Made by a program: the position numbers and the translations under genes. A stretch of 5,832 bases of DNA from Rhodospirillaceae bacterium (GTDB lineage: Bacteria > Pseudomonadota > Alphaproteobacteria > Rhodospirillales > Magnetovibrionaceae): positions 1 to 5,832 of the forward strand of contig NVTL01000099.1 of assembly GCA_002401565.1 (NCBI GenBank), in the 5' to 3' direction. Within the stretch, counting starts at the first letter, position 1, and the number at the start of each line of letters is the position of its first letter. Positions 1 through 3,744 of the stretch are shown one piece after another. Below the pieces are notes generated by a model. That model ran no database searches and had not been told where the DNA came from. It was given only the letters and a program-made list of their open reading frames with translations.

Positions 1-1716
1 AACGAAATCCCCACCTTGATCCGAAACTTGCCGGTTTTGGAAAAGAACATTAAGGGCATCGGCATGTTTTCGTTGAACCCATCGTTGGATGGCATCATTC
101 GCGAAATTCCGCTGGTCAGTAAACATGGTGGGGATTTGTATCCGACCCTGTCGATCGAAGCCATCCGCGTCGGTTTTCAGGTGTCGACGTTGTTGGCCGA
201 AGTCAATGATTTGGGTATTCAGGCCATCGGCGTGGCGCCCAAAAGTAAGATCAAGCCGAAGGGCTTAAAAATTCAGACGGACGCGCGCGGCATGGTCCGC
301 CCGTATTTTGCCCGCCATGATAAATCTTTGTATGTGTCGGCGGCTGACGTTTTAAATGGCACCGTGGATAAATCCAAAATCGCCGGAAAAATCGGTTTTG
401 TGGGCACCTCTGCGGTGGGGCTGTTGGATATTCGGTCCACGCCGATTGATGCGTTGATTCCGGGGGTCGAAGTGCACGCCCAGATGGTTGAAAACGCCAT
501 TGCGATTGACCGGGACGTGGGTATTGTTTCGGCTGATTTATTTTTAAAACGGCCCTTTTTGGTTAAGGGGGTTGAGCTGACCTTGGTCGCCTTGGGTGGT
601 TTGATCATGATCATTGTCGTGCCGATGTTGGGGGCCACGCGGTCCTTGTTTGTATTTTTGATCTTGGCTGGCGGGGCTTCGGCCGGGTCTTGGTATATGT
701 TTGCGGAACAACGCGTATTGTTGGATGCGACCTTTGCGGTGATATCGACATTCTTGTTGTATTCGACGCTGACGTACATGAATTTCACCCGCGAAGAAAC
801 CGCAAAACGGCAAACCCGCGATGCGTTTTCAAAATACCTGTCGCCTGATATGGTGAAGGTGGTTGCGGAAAATCCCGACCAATTAAAATTGGGGGGCGAG
901 CAGCGCGATATGACGTTGCTGTTTTGCGATGTGCGCGGCTTTACCACCATTTCCGAACAGTTCGACGCGCAAGGTTTGACCAGTCTGATCAATAAACTTT
1001 TGACGCCACTGACCAACGTTATCTTGGCGCGCAAAGGCACCGTCGATAAGTACATGGGCGATTGCATCATGGCGTTTTGGAATGCTCCACTGGACGATGC
1101 CGAACATGCCAAACACGGGTGCATATCGGCGTTGGAGATGTTGGCCGAAATGGACCCGTTGAATGTGCGTCTGGAAATTGAAGCCAAGGAAGAAGGCCGT
1201 AAACACATTCCGTTAAAGGTCGGTTTGGGGCTGAACTCTGGCGAATGCGTGGTCGGCAACATGGGCTCAGATCAACGTTTTGATTATTCCGTTTTGGGCG
1301 ACACGGTGAACTTGGCCGCGCGGCTAGAAGGCCAGTCTAAAAACTATGGCGTGCGCATTGTCATTGGCCATTCCACATGGACGCAGGTGCCCATGTTGGC
1401 CACGGTTGAGCTTGATTTCATTCAAGTCAAAGGCAAGACCTCCGGCACCCGTATTTTTGCTCTGTTGGGCGATGAAGACATGGCTAAGGATGCTGCATTC
1501 ATCGCATACAAAGACCAAATCGATAAAATGTTAGATATCTATAAATCCCAAGATTGGGACGGCGCGCTCAAAGAAATCGACAAAACCCGCGAACTGGGCA
1601 AAGACTACGACATCGATGAAACCTTCTATGAACTCTACATAGACCGCATCGCCGATTATAAAGAAAACCCACCCGCTAAGGACTGGGATGGCGTCTTTAT
1701 TGCGACAACGAAGTAG
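1..1716 (+). CDS. CHASE2-domain class III adenylate/guanylate cyclase, 5' partial
   Basis: Predicted membrane receptor cyclase making a cyclic nucleotide, most likely cAMP, from NTP. The frame is open from base 1, so the true start is upstream; residues are numbered here from the TTG at 16. Residues 1-180 match a CHASE2 sensor (DGIIREIPLV, then GKIGFVGTSA and PGVEVHAQM). Three hydrophobic helices follow at about 183-207, 208-232 and 233-257. The cyclase domain (about 295-480) has both metal aspartates, D305 (LLFCDVRGFT) and D349 (KYMGD), the purine-selecting K345, S425 (DYSVLGD) and the transition-state pair N432/R436 (VNLAARLE), so it looks active. K with S/T rather than K with D is the class IIIb pattern. 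The C-terminus (490-566) resembles one TPR unit and ends DWDGVFIATTK. CHASE2 probably lies in the periplasm and the catalytic domain in the cytosol. The ligand is unknown. Family call is firm; cAMP over cGMP is inferred from the lysine. Confidence 0.93.
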   Translation, partial: NEIPTLIRNLPVLEKNIKGIGMFSLNPSLDGIIREIPLVSKHGGDLYPTLSIEAIRVGFQVSTLLAEVNDLGIQAIGVAPKSKIKPKGLKIQTDARGMVRPYFARHDKSLYVSAADVLNGTVDKSKIAGKIGFVGTSAVGLLDIRSTPIDALIPGVEVHAQMVENAIAIDRDVGIVSADLFLKRPFLVKGVELTLVALGGLIMIIVVPMLGATRSLFVFLILAGGASAGSWYMFAEQRVLLDATFAVISTFLLYSTLTYMNFTREETAKRQTRDAFSKYLSPDMVKVVAENPDQLKLGGEQRDMTLLFCDVRGFTTISEQFDAQGLTSLINKLLTPLTNVILARKGTVDKYMGDCIMAFWNAPLDDAEHAKHGCISALEMLAEMDPLNVRLEIEAKEEGRKHIPLKVGLGLNSGECVVGNMGSDQRFDYSVLGDTVNLAARLEGQSKNYGVRIVIGHSTWTQVPMLATVELDFIQVKGKTSGTRIFALLGDEDMAKDAAFIAYKDQIDKMLDIYKSQDWDGALKEIDKTRELGKDYDIDETFYELYIDRIADYKENPPAKDWDGVFIATTK

Positions 1717-1743
1717 GGGGCTAACCTCTCAAAACTCGATCAT

Positions 1744-1748
1744 AAGGA
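1744..1748 (+). promoter_or_regulatory. Shine-Dalgarno of the ABM monooxygenase gene
   Basis: AAGGA lies 7 nt before the ATG at 1756 and supports that start over the in-frame ATG at 1768. The 39-bp gap after the cyclase stop shows no terminator-like hairpin, so read-through from the cyclase gene is plausible. Confidence 0.65.
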
Positions 1749-1755
1749 CATAAAC

Positions 1756-2076
1756 ATGTATATCGCCATGAACCGTTTTCGCATCGTTAAGGGCGAAGAA
1801 GCTGAATTTGAACGCATCTGGACCGAACGCGACACGCACTTAGCCGAAGTCCCAGGCTTCGTCGAATTCAACCTCCTAAGCGGCCCCAAAAACGAAGACC
1901 ACACCCTGTACATTTCCCACACGATTTGGCAAAGCGAAGAAAACTTCACCGACTGGACAAACTCCGAAGCCTTCAGAAAAGCCCACGCTAAAGCAGGGGA
2001 CAGCAGTAAAAAAAGCGTCTACATGGGCCGTCCACAATTTGAGGGCTTTACGTCTGTGCAGACGGTTCGGCGTTAG
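1756..2076 (+). CDS. ABM-family monooxygenase, IsdG/HmoA-like (putative heme-degrading)
   Basis: A 106-residue protein of the antibiotic biosynthesis monooxygenase fold (dimeric ferredoxin-like alpha/beta). It shows the family layout: first strand MYIAMNRFRI, helix with GEEAEFERIW, VPGFVEFNLL, then HTLYISHTIW and a helix FTDWTNSEAFRKAH. N6, W67 and H77 stand where IsdG/IsdI-type heme oxygenases carry their Asn-Trp-His catalytic triad, so heme binding or degradation to release iron is the best specific guess. Soluble, with no signal peptide or membrane segment. It follows the CHASE2 cyclase by 39 bp and may share its transcript, although a functional link is only inferred. The C-terminal residues 90-106 are basic and less conserved in appearance. 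ABM proteins include many of unknown substrate, such as quinol oxygenases and scavengers of reactive compounds, so the heme role is moderately supported while the fold is well supported. Confidence 0.85.
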   Translation: MYIAMNRFRIVKGEEAEFERIWTERDTHLAEVPGFVEFNLLSGPKNEDHTLYISHTIWQSEENFTDWTNSEAFRKAHAKAGDSSKKSVYMGRPQFEGFTSVQTVRR

Positions 2077-2089
2077 GGTGAGGTGATTT

Positions 2090-2115
2090 TGACGGCTTCT
2101 CTTTATTCGCCGTCA
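2090..2115. terminator. Weak hairpin after the ABM gene
   Basis: TGACGGC at 2090-2096 pairs with GCCGTCA at 2109-2115 around a 12-nt pyrimidine-rich loop, starting 14 bp after the ABM stop. No clear T-tract follows on either strand, so termination is only possible. The right arm overlaps the left edge of the repeat unit, and a looser counterpart (TGACG...CGTCA) occurs at 3200-3234 before the second copy, so this may instead be part of the element end. Confidence 0.3.
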
Positions 2116-2131
2116 TTCCTGCCCTCTCCAC

Positions 2132-2161
2132 CGTCATTCCCGTGAAAACGGGAATCCAGGG
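2132..2161. repeat. Left inverted repeat of copy 1 (dRS3-like palindrome)
   Basis: CGTCATTCCCG, a TGAAAA loop and CGGGAATCCAGGG. The inner 20 bp (2136-2155) fit ATTCCC-N8-GGGAAT, the pattern of the neisserial dRS3 repeat. It is inversely repeated at 2395-2424. A second partial CGTCATTCC sits 21 bp upstream at 2111-2119. Confidence 0.8.
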
Positions 2162-2220
2162 CAATATGCGTGATGCTAATATCTAGACAGGCCGTTTGAT
2201 CCAGCACCATACTGTCGCTC

Positions 2221-2380
2221 CTGAAACAACCGTCTGGTTTACATCGAGCCTCACGACACCATGGAAGCGGCGATTGTTCGTGAAAAACAAATTAAAAAAT
2301 GGAATCGCGCTTGGAAGATTGAGCTGATTGAGAAGGGCAATCCACAGTGGCTCGATCTTCATGATCAGATTTTTGTCTAA
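2221..2380 (+). pseudogene. Remnant of GIY-YIG endonuclease gene (start lost, 131-bp deletion)
   Basis: Aligned to the intact gene at 3339-3629, the start ATG reads CTG at 2221 and 131 bp are missing at the ACCGT at 2229-2233. The loss equals the region between two ACCGT copies in the intact gene (3347-3351 and 3478-3482). It removes codons from about 4 to 47, including both tyrosines of the GIY-YIG core and the arginine, and shifts frame. The rest, encoding from LVYIEPHD to the stop, is kept. Its four substitutions there are three synonymous and one Val-to-Ile. No functional nuclease can be made. Confidence 0.88.
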
Positions 2381-2394
2381 AACCCGAGGAGCCA

Positions 2395-2424
2395 CCCTAG
2401 ATTCCCGCCTGCGCGGGAATGACG
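2395..2424. repeat. Right inverted repeat of copy 1 (dRS3-like palindrome)
   Basis: CCCTAGATTCCCG, a CCTGCG loop, then CGGGAATGACG; the 20-bp core 2401-2420 fits ATTCCC-N8-GGGAAT. It is the inverted partner of 2132-2161. It begins 18 bp past the stop of the minus-strand membrane-protein gene, so its hairpin could also act as that gene's transcript end, though no T-tract follows. Confidence 0.8.
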
Positions 2425-2441
2425 ATGGGGGCTAGGCGCCG

Positions 2442-3032
2442 CTAGTTGCAAAAAAACATGGCGAGCACCTTACCCAACAGCAAAGCAAAACTCACAGAAC
2501 CGAGACCCATGGCCAGACCGAATTCAAAAATCTGGTAATAGCTCACCCGCGACATGATTTCCTTGTGGATCGTCTTTGAGATTTTTACGTCTGTCATGAG
2601 ACCTGAAAATCCATCGTCATGAGTCTTATGAGACAGAATGAAGTGTTTTTCTTCATCTTTGTCGCTATTTAGACCGTATTCAGGATGTTTCTTGCTTATT
2701 GTAGGGTTGCTCCAATTCACAAGGTAATGGCTGCTTCTAGAGTCGATACGCTCCTGCCACAGGGTATATTCGCCACTTGCAAAGCGCAGGAACGAGTTAA
2801 GGTAATAGGCCAAGATCAGTACTACGCCGAATGAGATGGTCATTTCGGCGTTGGGTAGGGTGAATTTGAGGCCTGAGATGGTGACATCGTCGTTGGTGAT
2901 TTTGCCAAAAAACACGGTGAGGGCAAGAATGGACGTGATATAGAGATTGCGCTTGTACTTGAGCGTTCGGTCACTGAGTATGTCATAGGCAGTAGCGTTG
3001 CGGATTTTATCTTCTATTGTTTCGTCATTCAT
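2442..3032 (-). CDS. Uncharacterised three-helix membrane protein
   Basis: I do not recognise this family. The protein is 196 residues from the ATG at 3032. That start is preferred over the in-frame ATG at 3056 because a strong purine run (AAAGGGGGGG) sits 5 nt before it, while the upstream ATG has none. Three hydrophobic segments are visible at about 29-43 (NLYITSILALTVFFG), 63-83 (MTISFGVVLILAYYLNSFL) and 168-195. The N-terminal 28 residues are charged and should be cytosolic. The 84-residue loop between helices two and three is hydrophilic, with several His, Asp and Glu (DKDEEKHF, SHKTHDDGF). No signal peptide or known catalytic motif is seen. It stands alone between two direct copies of the GIY-YIG unit, its stop about 5 bp from the edge of copy 1, and by eye is more AT-rich than its neighbours. 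Horizontal gain is possible. A real gene is likely; its function is unknown. Confidence 0.75.
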   Translation of the reverse strand: MNDETIEDKIRNATAYDILSDRTLKYKRNLYITSILALTVFFGKITNDDVTISGLKFTLPNAEMTISFGVVLILAYYLNSFLRFASGEYTLWQERIDSRSSHYLVNWSNPTISKKHPEYGLNSDKDEEKHFILSHKTHDDGFSGLMTDVKISKTIHKEIMSRVSYYQIFEFGLAMGLGSVSFALLLGKVLAMFFCN

Positions 3033-3037
3033 GACAG

Positions 3038-3047
3038 CCCCCCCTTT
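3038..3047 (-). promoter_or_regulatory. Shine-Dalgarno deciding the membrane-protein start
   Basis: Read on the minus strand, AAAGGGGGGG ends 5 nt before the ATG at 3032. The upstream ATG at 3056 is preceded by an AT-rich stretch with no purine run, so 3032 is the better start. Confidence 0.6.
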
Positions 3048-3068
3048 GCCAAGCATAGTAATTACGGT

Positions 3069-3142
3069 GATAGTACACTAAATTCCTTACACGTTTTGAT
3101 TTTAGGTTTATTCCGAGCAATTCCGGGGACAGCATACTAATT
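3069..3142. repeat. Pair of related sites upstream of the membrane-protein gene
   Basis: GATAGTACACTAAATT (3069-3084) resembles GACAGCATACTAATT (3128-3142), 59 bp further on; the latter follows TTCCGGGG at 3121-3128. From memory, a GGGGACAGTATACTTAATT-type motif is common near IS200-like/REP-associated tyrosine transposases, so this may be a remnant of such an element; no transposase is present. Alternatively they could be operator-like direct repeats for the gene starting at 3032. I see no convincing -35/-10 pair in 3057-3229, and nothing else there. Confidence 0.3.
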
Positions 3143-3249
3143 AGCTGGAGCCTGCACTTATATATGCCAAGTCGTGGATACGCGGATCAGGTCAGCGCAT
3201 GACGGGCTTTTTTCTTTTCCACCTTCTCTCGTCATTCCCCCCTCTCCAC

Positions 3250-3279
3250 CGTCATTCCCGTGAAAACGGGAATCTAGGG
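3250..3279. repeat. Left inverted repeat of copy 2 (dRS3-like palindrome)
   Basis: Identical to the left repeat of copy 1 except one C-to-T change (CTAGGG for CCAGGG); the 20-bp core 3254-3273 fits ATTCCC-N8-GGGAAT. A partial CGTCATTCC precedes it by 20 bp at 3230-3238. Confidence 0.8.
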
Positions 3280-3338
3280 CAATATGCGTGATGCTAATAT
3301 CTAGACAGGCCGTTTGATCAGGCACCATACTGTCGCTC

Positions 3339-3629
3339 ATGAAACAACCGTGTGTTTACATTCTCGCCAGCAAACGAAACGGCACGCTTTATATTGGCGT
3401 GACCAGCGACCCCGCGCGGCGGATGGGAGAACACCGAAACGATCAAGGGGAGGGTTTCACGCACAAGCATGGTGTTCACCGTCTGGTTTACATCGAGCCT
3501 CACGACACCATGGAAGCGGCGATTGTTCGCGAAAAACAAATCAAAAAATGGAATCGCGCTTGGAAGATTGAGCTGATTGAGAAGGGCAATCCACAGTGGC
3601 TCGATCTTCATGACCAGGTTTTTGTCTAA
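3339..3629 (+). CDS. GIY-YIG endonuclease domain protein (COG2827/YhbQ-like)
   Basis: A 96-residue single-domain nuclease of the UvrC/URI type, expected to cut one DNA strand using a divalent metal. The core motif is VYIL (residues 6-9, Y7) and LYIG (17-20, Y18), followed by VTSDPARRMGEH with R27 and H32, and the metal-binding glutamate E65 in REKQIKKW. The C-terminus has the subfamily signature WKIELIEKGNP-W-DL. Length and motif order are those of a complete family member, so it looks intact. No strong Shine-Dalgarno precedes the ATG, but this ATG starts right before the conserved first strand. It sits inside the repeat-bounded unit, 59 bp from the left end, and has a broken paralogue at 2221-2380. 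Such stand-alone proteins are widespread and their roles are mostly unproven: DNA repair, or spread of the repeat unit, are both possible. Confidence 0.92.
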   Translation: MKQPCVYILASKRNGTLYIGVTSDPARRMGEHRNDQGEGFTHKHGVHRLVYIEPHDTMEAAIVREKQIKKWNRAWKIELIEKGNPQWLDLHDQVFV

Positions 3630-3643
3630 AACCCGAGGAGCCA

Positions 3644-3673
3644 CCCTGGATTCCCGCCTGCGCGGGAATGACG
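3644..3673. repeat. Right inverted repeat of copy 2 (dRS3-like palindrome)
   Basis: CCCTGGATTCCCG, a CCTGCG loop, then CGGGAATGACG; the 20-bp core 3650-3669 fits ATTCCC-N8-GGGAAT. It differs from the copy 1 right end by one base (G for A at 3648-3649 region). The hairpin follows the nuclease stop by 14 bp and could help end its transcript. Confidence 0.8.
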
Positions 3674-3701
3674 ATGAGGGGCTTGGCCTTTGGTGGGGTT
3701 T

Positions 3702-3717
3702 AAGGGGCTAGCCCCTT
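3702..3717. terminator. Perfect 16-bp palindrome between convergent genes
   Basis: AAGGGGCTAGCCCCTT can fold as a 6-bp stem with a CTAG tetraloop. It lies between the plus-strand nuclease gene (ends 3629) and the minus-strand cyclase (stop at 3745-3747), 27 bp past the latter. The following bases are TGTCTT on the plus strand and AAACCC on the minus strand, so there is no proper T-tract; a bidirectional terminator is plausible but weak. Confidence 0.45.
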
Positions 3718-3744
3718 TGTCTTCGCCCTCAACCACGCACTAGC

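Larger units (their letters stand above)
2111..2437 (+). mobile_element. Decayed copy of a GIY-YIG unit bounded by inverted repeats
   Basis: This stretch duplicates 3230-3687. The core between the outer edges of the inverted repeats (2132-2424, 293 bp) aligns to 3250-3673 (424 bp) with about nine substitutions and one 131-bp deletion; similarity continues roughly 20 bp further left and 13 bp further right. The ends are about 30-bp imperfect inverted repeats, each itself a hairpin. No transposase is encoded and no target duplication is evident. It holds only the broken nuclease gene, so the 365 bp between 2077 and 2441 contains no intact gene. That this is a mobile unit is inferred from the duplication, the paired ends and the nuclease. 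Confidence 0.6.
3230..3687 (+). mobile_element. Intact GIY-YIG unit bounded by inverted repeats
   Basis: This is the full-length copy of the unit also found, deleted, at 2111-2437, in the same orientation. Its core runs 3250-3673 (424 bp): left inverted repeat, a leader of about 60 bp, the GIY-YIG gene, a 14-bp gap and the right inverted repeat. Outside the 6-nt loops the two ends match as CGTCATTCCCG-N6-CGGGAATC(C/T)AGGG. There is no transposase, so any movement would need the nuclease, a host factor or an enzyme supplied elsewhere. The duplication is seen directly; mobility is inferred. Confidence 0.62.

Noticed and set aside
273..1262. Long open frame on the minus strand (329 codons) inside the CHASE2 cyclase
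   Set aside because: It is antisense to a well-conserved catalytic domain, its translation shows no domain, and it is rich in Ser/Thr/Asn/Pro as expected from reverse-complement codons.
2051..2064. CGTCTGTGCAGACG hairpin near the end of the ABM gene
   Set aside because: It lies inside the coding sequence with a very short loop and no T-tract; likely chance.
3158..3340. Minus-strand open frame encoding LDSRFHGNDG
   Set aside because: The peptide is just a reading of the palindromic repeat at 3250-3279, a common false gene call over such repeats.
3318..3644. Minus-strand frame starting MAPRVLDKN, also present at 2183-2395
   Set aside because: It recurs only because it is antisense to the duplicated GIY-YIG unit; the plus-strand protein has clear family motifs, this one has none.
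2132..3673. Four palindromic repeats considered as a CRISPR-like array
   Set aside because: The repeats alternate in orientation, sit at the ends of a coding unit, are not regularly spaced, and no cas gene is present.
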